DNA from: Geosiphon pyriformis
Taxonomy: Eukaryota > Glomeromycota > Glomeromycetes > Archaeosporales > Geosiphonaceae
Assembly (NCBI GenBank): GCA_016748015.1
Contig: JAAOMT010000772.1
Location: 3,541-67,540, forward strand
Length of the DNA: 64,000 nucleotides
Direction: 5' to 3'
In this document: piece by piece, positions 1 through 11,710 of the stretch
Layout: every line of letters begins with the position of its first letter
Position numbering within the stretch: position 1 is the first letter of the stretch
The notes under the pieces: model-generated
The model's database searches: none
What the model was told of the DNA's origin: nothing
Seen by the model: only the letters and a program-made list of their open reading frames with translations
Translations under genes and position numbers: made by a program

Positions 1-23
1 AAAAACAAATTATTGCACCAACA

Positions 24-168
24 AGCATTAAATCCGGATAAGATTTTTTAATTCAATAATATTGTTTAATAAAACCTTTTAGCAGTTGACTAATTATTAT
101 AACATTATCAAAAATAGATATATAACTTTTTTGTTTTATTTTCATAACCAAACAATTATATTAAATTC
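24..168. repeat. Diverged direct repeat, left copy
   Basis: This AT-rich segment shares an ordered series of short matches with 1788-1912: AGCATTAA, a CGGATAA word, TTGTTTAATAAAACCTTTTA, ATCAAAAAT and CCAAACAATTATATT. The two copies lie about 1.75 kb apart in the same orientation. They may be remnants of long terminal repeats or an old local duplication. No coding capacity is seen in or between them, and the short AT-rich open frames in this interval look random. Confidence 0.5.
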
Positions 169-1787
169 TTTTTAGAGTAAAGTTTTTTTTTAATATTATT
201 CATAAAATTTATTTATATGACTAATTTCATCAAAAACGAAAAATTTTTCAGAAAAACTGACTTCCCTACTAATAATTTAGAAATTTCTTTGTCCAATTTG
301 CAAAAAAAAATATTTTAAAACTTAACCTTCACCAATTTCATTTAACTGTTAGAAGGTAGAGGGTAATAACGAAATCGGTAACAGGAAATAAGAGAGAAGG
401 AAAAAATAAACAAAATGTCGGATGAAAAGGGTGATATGTGAAAACTCAGGAAGAAGACCTGAGCTAAATCATATAAAAAACGGTTGAAGTTTGAGGAAAA
501 ACGTGTAAAATAATTATGGAAATTAATAAATAGAATGATTTTTTTGAACATGAAAAAGGAAAATAATTATTCAAATTTTAAAAAAATTTTATAACTTGGG
601 TGCAGCCTTTTAAGCTTTCTTCAAGACTAATAAACACTTAAATAAAATATACTTATTTTCTAAGCATATTTTTATAGGCTAAAATTGGTCAAATTTGTTT
701 GAAATAATAAATTTTTTTTTACAAAACAATGATCTTATTTTAAAAATTTGTTATCATTTTAAAAGATGGTTTAATAAAAATAAAAGTATCGGTAAAATAA
801 TATTAAAATTCATAAATTATTTAAATATAAAAAGTTTAAGTCAAATAATTTAATTGCTTGTATTTTTTTACATCAAAAGTTAAATAATAAAAATTAAGAA
901 CAATTTCATATTTATTTGCTTTTAAGTTTTAATTGGTAATATTAAATGAGGTTTTATGGTATATTGCTGTTTTTAACACGATTTTAAAATTTTAAATTAT
1001 AATAATTTTTTTGCTTCTATTTAGTATTAGATTTCTTTTAACAATTTTAACAACAAATATATATTGTTTTTAAATTAAAATTCTTTTTAACTTTACAAAA
1101 ATTCAATAACCTGTTATTTTATTTTATTTTATTTTATCTTATTAGTCTATTTTTGATAATATATTTGATCTATATAAAAGTTCTGTAATAAACACCTCAA
1201 ACAATTTCCCAATTACAAAATTAAATCAAATTTTCTCTTATTAATTTATTTTATTGGAAGATTTTTAGATTTTAAAAAATTGAAAATATTTTATTTTAAG
1301 CAAATTATTTCTTTAAAATTTTTTTTAGTTATGTTATTAATATTTTATTTTACTGTTAATTTATTTTTATTTCTTAGTAATATAATTATGGTATTTTTAA
1401 ATTTAAATTATTGTGAAATTTTTAAATTGGATAATCATATATATTTTAAATTAAAAGATTATTATTATATCTTCTATTTATAATATTACTTATAATATAT
1501 TAATATATATATTTATTTACTTGGTTTTTTAATATTTATACTTGACTTTGTTTATTTTTTATTTTTAGTTAAAACTCTGATTTTTTTCAGTTTTTAGTAA
1601 CTTATAATTTGTGACAATTAAAACATTTTAAAATTAAACTGATTTGATGAGAATATTTCCAGTTTTTATATATATAAAATTTTTATAAAAAAATTATTAT
1701 TACACCAACACGTTTATATTTAAAAAAATGGTCTTATACATAATGATAAAACATAATGTTAATTAACAGCAATTAATTTAACATTGA
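169..1787. other. AT-rich intergenic DNA, nothing recognised
   Basis: This interval is dominated by A/T runs, including a TTTTA array near 1118-1136. Open frames of under 70 codons on both strands are Phe/Ile/Lys/Leu-rich and have no domain signal. I see no gene, RNA or transposon protein here. Confidence 0.5.
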
Positions 1788-1912
1788 AGCATTAATTTCG
1801 GATAAATCAATAATTTTGTTTAATAAAACCTTTTAACGTTAACAAATTATTTTGATATCATCAAAAATGAAGATAAAAATTTTTCATGACCAAACAATTA
1901 TATTTAAAAAAT
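1788..1912. repeat. Diverged direct repeat, right copy
   Basis: This is the partner of the repeat at 24-168. It keeps the word TTGTTTAATAAAACCTTTTA and the CCAAACAATTATATT end, with small gaps between matches. The interval from 1913 to 2930 is less AT-rich and may hold a relic, but I recognise no protein in it on either strand. Confidence 0.5.
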
Positions 1913-2930
1913 TCAAGTTTTACTAGATCCGTTATCTATTATCAAAAGATCTTTTTCCAAGGCGTAGGATTCAAAGGTAAACCAGGGAAATCTGTCCCAG
2001 GTTCTGAGCTCTCATGAAGACAAAACGGTGGTCCCATTGTTTCCTCAATATGTCAATTTACAAACTAATCCTCATTAGCCTAAAACCTTTGATACAATGT
2101 CAGAAATCTAGAAACCAGATCATTAAAATGCGGGTAATGATTAACTTTACCCCACAGAACATCAAAGACGTACTAGTACAAAAAATCGACAATAATACAA
2201 CAACTAGTTCCATTATACTCTACGTTGTTCGACAAGTTTGTGTAAACGCCATGGGGATAATCTAATTGTTAAAAGTTAGCCAATATCCTAATTAAATGTT
2301 ATCGGTGCAACAGCATGATAATGTCATGGGTCCTATCAAACAACTAACCCATTTATTGCTGAGAGATTACTATCTATTTCTGCAAAATACCCTTGCATCA
2401 TGAAAAAATAAAAAAAATTGACAGCTTGGATGTACTGCAGGTACAGTCTGCGCATCATGAAACCGGAAGTAATTCATGATAAAAAGTTTAATTACAATCC
2501 CGTAATTAGTAAGATTCCTTTTTTTCAGGAAAAATTACTTTTTTCCATAAGTCATAATTCGATTTAAAAGAGAATTCAAAGAGAATCTTTTTGAGATAAA
2601 ATTTTTTAGAGACGCGTTTAAGGAATAAAAGGCTCAATCAAAAACTAATCCTTTAACCGAGATATCAGTGTTGATTTTGTAGGTCAAATTTGTCTAGAAA
2701 ACAAAGGGAATTTTTAAAAAAGTATGAATTCGATTTTACTGATAATTCGATTTTCGTTGATTGATTGATCTAAAATACCAAAGAGATTAGAAGAGATGCA
2801 GAAACAAATATCTATATTTATAAATTTTGATTAAATGGCTTTATGGTATCCTTTTAATGTCATGAATATTTCAGTGGGTAATTGATTTAAATCGACGGAT
2901 GCCAAGGGTCATCTTTATCACCTTCTAGTT

Positions 2931-2938
2931 TATATATA
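2931..2938 (+). promoter_or_regulatory. Possible TATA box upstream of the 3018 ORF
   Basis: TATATATA lies 80 bases before the ATG at 3018, followed by a pyrimidine-rich stretch. The spacing fits a core promoter of a compact fungal gene. In DNA this AT-rich such a match is common, so the support is mainly positional. Confidence 0.3.
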
Positions 2939-3017
2939 CATCCCTATTTCATCTCTTAATGCGATATCTAGTAATTATTTTCATAATAATAATAATACCA
3001 AAAAAAATTAATGAAAA

Positions 3018-3785
3018 ATGATTACCTCTACCATTCCCCTTCGATTTAAACATCTCGGCTTCATCGCTCTTTTAACGATAATTTTTTCTCTCTTTTTATT
3101 TTCACTAATCACCTTTCACCATATACCCCTTAACGTTAAATTTCAAGATGAGATACCAGCTGCTGCCAGTATTCATAGCACTTTTTTTTTTAAACGTCGC
3201 CTGAATAAAGATAATCGTATTGGTAATGGTGGAATTACGTTGAACAATCAACAGGCAACGTCTTCCGAACTTCAACGTGAACTTCATCAACATACAGAGG
3301 TTGAAAGTGAAGATTGGTGGGAAATTCAACGATCTTATGAATATCAAACCACGGATTCTCTTGGTGATTTCTTCTTGGTACAAGTAGAAGAAGCCCAGGT
3401 GATTCATAAACAACATGCACAGATGGATGATATTCAACGAGCTGAAAATTCTCAAATACAGCAAGCGTCACAAGAATTCCTAAATACTCAGTTAGGATTC
3501 CAAAAAGAAGCGACAAATGCTAATAGTACATCTTTAGCTGTTGAAGAGGTCCAGCAACATCAACGCGAAGATTTAATGGAGGTTAAACAATGGCAAAAAA
3601 TCCACGTTGTTCAGGTAAACTTTTACGGACTGTTTAAGAATGAATACGAGGAAGAAAGATTGGTCCAGTATGAGTATTCTTTATCGATCGACGCGTTCAA
3701 TGAATGGGAATATTCGGCTGAAGAGGAGAATCAAAACGCGGATAATTTGATGCTTGGTTATCAAAGGCGGTCAAAAATTGGATAG
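3018..3785 (+). CDS. Hypothetical membrane-anchored protein (255 aa)
   Basis: I do not recognise this protein. Residues about 13-36 form a strong hydrophobic segment (LGFIALLTIIFSLFLFSLIT) after a short basic start, so a type II signal anchor or an uncleaved signal peptide is likely. The remaining ~215 residues are hydrophilic, rich in Gln and Glu, with Trp-containing stretches (EDWWEIQ near residue 95) and a Gln/Glu/Ala-rich middle that could form a coiled coil. Base composition rises above the surrounding DNA and the codons are mixed, unlike the A/T-run random ORFs nearby, which supports real coding. The ATG at 3018 is the first in frame; an ATG at 3011 opens only a very short frame. A GTAAAC donor-like word after CAG near 3613 leaves open an intron, but the frame stays open without splicing. 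It is the only host gene candidate in the window. The opposite-strand frames are shadows. Confidence 0.6.
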   Translation: MITSTIPLRFKHLGFIALLTIIFSLFLFSLITFHHIPLNVKFQDEIPAAASIHSTFFFKRRLNKDNRIGNGGITLNNQQATSSELQRELHQHTEVESEDWWEIQRSYEYQTTDSLGDFFLVQVEEAQVIHKQHAQMDDIQRAENSQIQQASQEFLNTQLGFQKEATNANSTSLAVEEVQQHQREDLMEVKQWQKIHVVQVNFYGLFKNEYEEERLVQYEYSLSIDAFNEWEYSAEEENQNADNLMLGYQRRSKIG

Positions 3786-5329
3786 CCTTGGCTGGTTTGA
3801 AACCTTGAGACAGGGGGATCATATATGACACAGAATTGAATATGTATTTTTTAAAGTGTAATTTTTAGATCCTTTCTTACCCATAATTCACTTAATGTTT
3901 CTTTTTGGATTTTAATAATTGAAAAAAAAAAGAAATTCAAAACTTGAGTTTCATAGAAAAACAATTTTTTCTCCTTCCTAAGCACCTAACTCGAGCATTT
4001 AAAAATCTCCTATTTTGAAAAAAGGAGGCGGGTTGAATTTGAAATTCCAAGTGACATTCTAAAGAATCAATTGAAAATAGTTTTTTTTTATCGATAACTG
4101 AGAAATCCTTACCCTAAAACGGGTAGAAATATGAGTATTTAATTATTAAAGAGACCACGGATGTCGAATTGTAGATAGTGTTTAGCCGCATTTTGTAAAT
4201 TTAGATTATTGAGTTTATGAAAAGGTCATATATTTTTGGCCGAAATAATAAAATACCGCTACATGTTAAAAAGAAAAAATTGATTTGATATCAACCTATT
4301 GATAATAATAATAATAATAATAATAATAGAGAAAGGGAGTTAAAAAGCAAAATACTCGTAAAAGATTAGATAAAGAAAATTTAATAGAGTGAGTTCATAA
4401 TTATCTATTAAATGTAATTGGTTTTTGGCACAATTCAAAATTACTTATCGATTAATAAACAACCTTTTGGAATAATTATACTAGTTTTTTCACATTTGAG
4501 TTTCTACATAGCTTTGAGTTTTTAAATTTTAAACAATTAAAGGGGTCATTTGTATTTTTTATTCTTACAATTAATCATATATATATATACTACTATAACT
4601 ATTATTAATTTATTTGAATCTTTTTTAATCATTGATAATTCAAATAAATAATTATAATAATAATTCTTTTAATTATGTCTTTTGCTTAATATTATTACAA
4701 AAAAAAAACAATTTTGTGAAAATGCTAAATAATTATTAAATTAGCTATTAAAATGTTAAATAGTAATTTTGTTTTATTTAATATATAAATTTAAAAAAAT
4801 ATTTTATTAAAAATGCTTTATAACATACACATAAACGCGAATCATGCTTTTCTACACCTGACCAGCCATCCGAGCCGATCCACAAGAAATCATGTTTAAA
4901 AATTCTTGATCAATTAGAAACATTAAAATTAAATAATTATTTATATTATTATTAATTATTATATAATATATTGTAAATTATTATTATTTTATATCTAAAA
5001 ACAAATTTTTTATTTTTGAGTATGTTCAATCTATATAATTTTTATTTAATAAATATAAAGATTAAAATAATTTTTTTTAAAAAACATAAAAATTTCAAAA
5101 TAAAATAATTTAAATTAATATATATTAAATCGAAAAAATACAATTTAAAATTTTAAATATTTTAATTTTAAATCAATAAATACTTATTTATTTTTTAAAT
5201 TAAAAACACTTAATGTTTCAATTTTACCAAAGTATTTATCAACTATTTATTATTACTCAAATAGAAAATAACAAAAATAATAATAGTATTAAATTAATCA
5301 ATCAAATAATAATAATAATTATATATAAA
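3786..5329. other. AT-rich intergenic DNA with simple repeats
   Basis: No gene is seen. An AAT-type microsatellite of about nine units lies at 4302-4329. A short hairpin-capable pair (CTCCT near 4008 and AGGAG near 4023) precedes a small GC-rich patch. A second patch of higher GC with several CpG sites lies at about 4833-4890 and matches nothing I recognise. Confidence 0.5.
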
Positions 5330-5720
5330 ATAAAATAACAAGAAATTTAAAAATACCAAAGAAAATTTTAAGAATACCCAAAAAATAATTAAAAAATAGC
5401 CAAAAATACAGATATAAATAGTATTGATTAACAAAAAAAAATCTAATAATTAAACAATTAAAGAATTAAACTATATTTGAAATAAAAATTATTATTTTTA
5501 TAGATAAATTTAAGTTACTATTAATATTAATATTATTATTACTATTATTATTATTATTATTACTATTATTATTATTATTAATTTATAATTCTTATTTCAT
5601 TATATTAGACTAATAATTCTTAATTATAACTATTAATAAAATGTTAATTTTTTCATTTTTTTAATTTTTTTTTTCTTGTTTTATTTTATTAAATTAATTA
5701 TTGAAAAAAATAATATTATA
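5330..5720 (+). repeat. Old LTR remnant, family B type
   Basis: The stretch carries the same ordered landmarks as the family B LTRs at 30904 and 51755. These are an AATACC/AATTC-type cluster, a TATA-like word followed by AGTATT, then CTTAATTATAACTATTAA, then a long T tract with C interruptions ending in TTGTTTTATT. An ATT microsatellite (about 5527-5583) interrupts it. It is heavily decayed, and its ends cannot be placed exactly. Confidence 0.4.
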
Positions 5721-7884
5721 AAAATAGTATTATAAATATTTTGGTAAAAAATACATATTATAAGTATAAAATTAATTTGTTAAAAGTTAAATTACTTATT
5801 AAAAAACGATAAAAAACATAAAAACAAATCTGTTAAAAAAAGCAAAAAAAGTTAAATACTAAGTATTAAAAGCCATTATATTATTAAATTTCTGTTTTTT
5901 ATATAAAAAACTATTAAAAAACTTTTAAATTTACAAAATTATAAATTAATCAGTCAAATAACAATACCAAATTATAAAAACTTATTCAAAAAATATTTAT
6001 AATACTATTTATTTTTAATATATTTATATAATTATTTTTTAATTTTAATGTTATTAAGCTTAAACTTATTTTTTTTAATATATATATAAATTTTATATCT
6101 TTTTATAACTAATAATAATTAATTTTTAAATTTATAAGTATTTATAATTTAATTTTTATTAAATTGGCTAAAATTTTTAAATATAGAAATAATTAATATA
6201 TTTAATCTAAACTTTTAAAAAAACAAATAATTTTTAATATTTATAATAAAATTAACTTTACCAGTTAAAAAAAAACAATTGAATTTACCAAAAAACTCAC
6301 TTTTTTTATTATAAATTTAATTAAATTTAACAAATTTTACAATTTAAATTTTCAAAAAACCAATTTTAATTCAAATTTTATATTAACAAAATTACCAGAA
6401 AAGCCAAAATAAAATATTATTAAAAAAAATAACAACTTTTATATAAAATATTAATTTTAAAAATTAATATAATCAAAAAAAATTAATTAATTTGGTTTTA
6501 AATCTATTATAAAAAGCAATAACTTTTTTTTAATTATAAAAACTAATTAACAAATAAAACCAGTTTTAATAACTTTAAAAACCAAAATACATAATAGCAT
6601 ATTATTATAAATAAGCTTAAAATTCATAATTTTATTAATAATACTTAAAACAAATTTAATTTTATTAAAAAAAATACTTAAAAAAATATTATACAAAATT
6701 ATAATAATAAAAACAATAATAAAAACAAGTATTATAAAAGATTTTACAATTTAAAAAAAGATAAAAAAGAAATTTTAATATTAAATTTAATTTTTGCAAT
6801 TTTATTAAACATTAAAACAGAAATTATCTATTTAAAAAACTTTTAACAATTTATAAATATTTTTAAATAAAACAAAAAATAATTATGTATAATTAAATTA
6901 AAAATAAATATTAAAATTAGTATAAATATTATTATTATTTTTTTATTGTTTTAATAAAATATAATCTAATTATTAACTATAAAATAAATTTTAAAAATCT
7001 TAAAAAATTATAATTTACATATTAATAATACTTTTTTTTTCTTCTTATTTTATAATCACAATTAGAGCAAAAAGTAAAAAAGTTTTAAACATTATTTTCT
7101 TTATAATAATTAATAAAATTTCAATAAAAAAGATTTTTCTATTATTAAAACAGTTAAACAGAATGTTTTAATAATATTTACTTTAAATATTAATAATAAA
7201 AAGCTGTTTTTAATAATTTTTAAAACATTTTTTTTATTTTTAACTAGTAATTTTTTTCTAGTTAAAGTTTTTTCTAAGAGATACACTTAAATTAGTCTTA
7301 ATTTTGTTTTTATTTTCTTTAAGAGTTTTAAAATTTTTAATAATAGACTAGTTAACAAGCTAATATTTTTTGTTCATATTATTAATATTATTATTATCAC
7401 TTTACAAATAACCAAAAAAATTAAAGAATTAAAAACAGTATTTGCTATTATTATACCAAACTTTTTTGTAGTCTTAAATAAAATCTTGAATAAAATTTTT
7501 TTAGCAATAACTAATTTTTTTCTTAATATAAATAATAATAATAACAACATGTTTTTTAAGATAAACTAAGATTAATTATTAGTTATATTGTTAAATATAA
7601 TGTTTTTTAGCAGATTATTATCAATTTTAGAAACAAAACAACTTATTAAATCACTTGATTTTAAAAATTAGACTGATCAAATAAAAACTGAATTAATTTT
7701 TGCTTCTTTGTTTTTTGGTACTGCTTTTAATAATGCCTAAAAAACAATTTCCAATTGTTAAAAATTTTTTAGATAAGTGATTTTTATTCTAATATCTGAT
7801 GTTATTTTCAAAATTAAATTGGTCTTAATTAATTTTTTGTTTTATTTGCCACCTAGTTTTATTGGACTTAAATTGGTTTTTAAA
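5721..7884. other. Extremely AT-rich decayed DNA
   Basis: No open frame or domain can be recognised. CpG is almost absent and most of the sequence is A/T runs, so this is probably transposon DNA decayed beyond recognition. It lies between an LTR remnant and the hAT element. Confidence 0.45.
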
Positions 7885-7889
7885 AACAA

Positions 7890-8035
7890 TATTAAGGTTT
7901 TGATTAAACTGAATTAAATTAAACTAAATTTTCAAAGTAGATTTAATTCAAGTTTGGTATTAAATTTTTTTAACAAGTCTAAGTTTGGTTTAAACCTAAT
8001 TCAAAGTATATAAACTTATTCAAATTCAATAAAAT
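7890..8035. repeat. Left inverted end of the hAT element
   Basis: This block is related in reverse complement to about 11065-11250. Shared features are a GGTTTTGATTAAACT-like outer word, ACTAAATTTTCAAA, a CAAGTTTGG word, ACAAGTCTAA and an inner AAACTTATTCAAATT. The match is imperfect, so the arms are old. Confidence 0.5.
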
Positions 8036-8865
8036 TAAAAAAAATATATAATTCATATTACTTGTTTATTAATTATTACTTTATTTAATTATTATAATTA
8101 AGTAAAAAAGTATATAAACTATACATGTATAAAAATTCTATTTTCCAACTTACCAAAATAAATTCATTGTCAGTATTATCCAATGTTACTAAAAATTCAA
8201 AATAACAAAATTTGATAATCCAAATAATCTAAATATTAATATATTTGGTAAATATAGTTTTTAGAATAAAATATAAGACTATTTTAATAAATTTAAGTAT
8301 ATAAAAAAAACAACTATATATATGATCTCAAAATATGTACATAAACTATTTTTTTATAAAACTATAAACACTATTAAACTTTTATAATACTATTTAGAGA
8401 CTTTTTACCAAACAGTATATATAACAATGGAAAAATATTATAAGAAAAAGCAAAATATTCAAAAAGATTGTGAATTAATTAAAAAAATGCTTCAATGAAT
8501 AAGATTGCTATTTTTTTTATGATTTTTAGCCAATCCAATTAGAAAATTGCTTTAGCTTTTTGGAGTAACTGCTATTAATATTGATAATAAAAAACTTTAT
8601 AACATAATTATTTTTTGGCTTATTAACTATTAGTAACCATTTTTTATAGTAGAAAACTCTAAATTAATAAAAATATTTCAATATTTGAATTCTATTTTTT
8701 AACCTGTTTGTGCTAATGCAATTAAGAATAAAGTTATAGAACTTTATGTTTTAAGTAGACAAAAATTAAAAATAAGCACTATCTTTATTATGAAATGTTT
8801 TTTTTTACTTATACTTATAATATAATAAACATACTTAGGTATTATTAAGTCCAAAATTTTTTTTA

Positions 8866-10970
8866 CATAAGATCTTTGGATATCTTCCAATAACAAAGTC
8901 TTTGTTTCTATTACTGCTTATTATATTAATGATAATTAGGACTTTTAATAAATAATAATTGATTTTAAATTAATAAGTAGACAATATAATAGATTAAATA
9001 TTACAACCAGATATTTTAAAATATTAAAATATTATAGAATTACATCAAAAATACATACATATATTTTTGCATGAATTTGAATTAATTAATAACCAATAAT
9101 AAGATTAACACACTATATAACATATTAGTATCATCTAAGACTCAAAGTTACTATAGTGTTTATATCATTGAAAATTGTATTTTTTCAATATTAATTTAAG
9201 TTGATTTTTACCATTATCTTAAAGCTAAATTTTTGGTATTAGTATTATCTAAATTCAGAGTTATTTTAATACTTATATTATCAAAAATTATATTTTCTTA
9301 ATATTAACTTAAGTTAATTTTTATTATTGCTCCAAAGCTGAATTTTTGGTATTAATATTATCTGAAGTTTAAAGTTATTATAGTGCTCATATTATTAAAA
9401 ACTGCATTTTCTTAATATTAGCTTAAATAGTTTTTATTATTGTTTCGAACCAAATTTTCAGCCAAAAATGTTTAAGAAAGAGTTATACTGACTCTCTTTT
9501 ATATAAATTTATTATTAATTTTATTAGTTATACTTAATTTTTTTTGACAATTTTTTATTATTACTCTTAATAATACTGTAAATAATAATATTTTTATAAA
9601 AAAGTTAGCAAAAAAAAATTAGAAAAGAAAAATGTTCAATAGAACTTGAAGGATCTTTAATATTAATACTTTGATTATATTCTAAACTTAGTAGTATAAA
9701 CAGCTCTAAATGAAATAAAAAATAATGTTTCTAAGATATTTGTTAAAAACCCAAATCAAATATATTTATTTGAAATTTTTCTAATGTAAACTTTGTATAA
9801 ATTAAAGATTAAAGAACTTAACTTTGTAATTTGTATCTTATTTCAATGTTTTGAGTTTCTTTTATATGCCTATAATAGATGTCAAATTAAATATTATAAG
9901 CCTATTTTGGATTGTCTCACCCAATAAAATTCTACTTATAATATAGTCAGAAATAAGTTATTTTTTAAATTAGCAAGTTATTTATTTTTGATTTTATATA
10001 TTTTGAATACAAAAATTTTAACTGTAAATTTATAGACATTAAACATTTTTACTAATATTTATATTGATCTTTATCAATACACTATTTCATATAATTAGTA
10101 AACTGTTTTTGATAAAATTGTTAAATTTTTTGAATTATTTAAGAATATTACAGTCAGAATATTAACCAGTTTAAATAATACTGTTTTTTTGATTATTTTT
10201 TTCTTTAATATTATTTTTAATTATGTCAAAGACACAATTAATAATAATGAATCTGATAAAATATTATAATCTTGATTGTATTTATTTAATTATTTATTTA
10301 ACATATTTAATATTAGATCTATTACTTATTATAATAGCTAAAGTAATAAGAGGAAAGTTGATTAAATATTACTCTAAAACAAATACAACTGTAATGTTTT
10401 GTACTATATTAGATCTAAGAAGAAAATTTCATTATTTTACAAAAAAATAAATTTTTAATGACAATATTAATAAAACAAAAGAATTGTAAATTATTAATTT
10501 ATTCAAACAGTTTTATTTTTTAATTCTTACACAATAAATAAACCTTTAAAATACATATTTTTTTTGAAATAGAGTACATACTGAATATTATACCAACATT
10601 AAATAACAGTTTTTTGTTGAATGACAATTTCAATAATACTATAGCATCAGTTATATAATTTATATTAAAAGCAAACTTTGATGATAATGAAAAAAAAAAA
10701 CTTGATAAAATTGATTATTATATTTTTGAAAAAATAACCAATAAAGAAATAGATATAATAATATGATAAAAGATATATTAAAAAAATATTTATCTAAATT
10801 AATATTTTATTAATAATTTAATATTTAAGCATATCAAACACAATTTTTTTGTCTTGTATATATAACTTGTAATTATTTGGCAATCCAAGAATTATCTGTT
10901 GTTTTTAAACATATCTTCTTTATAAATAAAAATATAATTACAAATATGAGGTTTTGCTTAGTGTTTAAAA
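8866..10970 (+). pseudogene. hAT transposase relic
   Basis: This is the coding relic of a cut-and-paste transposase. Blocks in order are the core WISSNNKVFVSITAYY at 8866-8942, a linker disrupted by a minisatellite at 9125-9465, YYSKTN...LDLRRKFHYF at about 10360-10440, and the dimerisation block NYLAIQ at 10866 onward. The 75-codon open piece at 10223-10450 is the longest surviving frame. Stops and A/T drift separate every block and no full frame can be followed. In the family the dimerisation domain holds the transposase oligomer together; here it is recognisable only as residual similarity. The assignment rests on the order and spacing of three blocks rather than on one strong match. Confidence 0.55.
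9125..9465. repeat. 113-bp tandem repeat, about three units
   Basis: Units begin at 9125, 9239 and 9352, each opening with TTAGTATTATCTAA or a close variant. Each continues through a TTATCAAAAATTATATTTTC-like segment, a TTAACTTAAGTTAATTTTTA-like segment and an AAAGCTGAATTTTTGGTATT-like segment. Spacing is 114 and 113 bases. It lies inside the hAT relic. Confidence 0.75.
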
Positions 10971-11064
10971 TTATAAGAACAATATAGTGTCTTTAATTAT
11001 AGATGTAGAAACTATTGAAAAAAAAATTAAATAATAATATAGTATAATATAATATTTTGAATAG

Positions 11065-11250
11065 TCAAATTTAAACATATTTATAAACTTTAAATTAAAT
11101 TTGAATTAGACTTGTTATATGTGTTCAGATTTGGTTTAAGTTTAATAATTTTAAGTTTGATTTAAGTTCAAGTTCGAAATTTTGCCAAATTTTTAATTTG
11201 AATTTAGTTTAGTTCAATAGTTTAATTAAACTTTAACCAAACTAGACTAA
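11065..11250. repeat. Right inverted end of the hAT element
   Basis: This is the reverse-complement partner of 7890-8035. It is rich in direct variants of TTTGGTTTAAGTTT and AAGTTCAAGTTCG, which suggests clustered subterminal transposase-binding words as seen in other hAT elements. Confidence 0.5.
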
Positions 11251-11701
11251 ATATCAGAATCTTAAATAATATTAATTTGTTTTGTATGAATTTTGTTTTT
11301 AAGAATTTTTTGGTTGCTATTATTAAAGTTTTTATTAATAGTTTTTTTAATTATACTTAACATTATAAAATTTTTTATAATGGCTTTTGGTTTTTTTTTT
11401 TCTATTTTTATTATATTTTGTAATATATTTTTAGCATATTTTTTGATAATATTAAGAATATTTTTGGTATTTTTAGTGTTATTACTTTTATTAAATTGAA
11501 ATTTACTAACTTATAACAATATATTATTGTTAATTTTAAGAATTTTTTTCTGTTGTTACTGCTTTTAATAATTAATCTGTTTTGGCAAAAAAGAATAGCA
11601 TTTAAAATTTTTTTTAATTAAAAAAAATTATTACTTCTTAAGATTTTTTTAAAACCAAATTAATTAACTTTTTTTTTGGTTATATTGCTTTTAAAATCAA
11701 T
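11251..11701. other. AT-rich spacer, nothing recognised
   Basis: This spacer is T-rich. The 68-codon frame at 11293-11499 is almost pure Phe/Leu/Ile and looks like composition, not a gene. The end of this spacer holds the left target-site duplication of the next LINE (AACATAATT, 11702-11710). Confidence 0.5.
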
Positions 11702-11710
11702 AACATAATT

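Larger units (their letters stand above)
7885..11250 (+). mobile_element. Decayed hAT-family DNA transposon
   Basis: Three separate plus-strand blocks match landmarks of hAT transposases. At 8866-8942 the translation reads DLWISSNNKVFVSITAYY, the block that surrounds a conserved Trp in the catalytic core. At about 10360-10440 it reads KYYSKTN then LDLRRKFHYF, matching the family's LDPR/KF block. At 10866-10960 it reads NYLAIQELSV followed by a degraded FS/G/R stretch, the C-terminal dimerisation region. Long AT-rich inverted ends flank the element (about 7890-8035 and 11065-11250), sharing words such as CAAGTTTGGT and ACTAAATT in opposite orientation. Many stops show it is dead. The exact 8-bp target duplication expected for hAT could not be identified. 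A 113-bp tandem repeat sits inside. Confidence 0.6.

Noticed and set aside
342-551. Minus-strand 69-codon ORF and similar Phe/Ile/Leu-rich ORFs (1280-1483, 11293-11499, 13572-13814, 27474-27683)
   Set aside because: Composition follows the AT-rich DNA, no domain is seen, and several overlap transposon relics or LTR minisatellites.
2014-2265. An 83-codon plus-strand ORF
   Set aside because: It lies in a patch of higher GC and could be a relic, but I see no domain, no relation to the neighbouring repeats and no supported start. It is not reported as a gene.
4833-4890. GC-rich patch as a tRNA or small RNA gene
   Set aside because: No cloverleaf, A/B box pair or 3' arm could be formed. The patch matches nothing I know.
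9125-9465. A CRISPR-like array
   Set aside because: The 113-bp units are contiguous and carry no unique spacers, and the DNA is eukaryotic transposon sequence.
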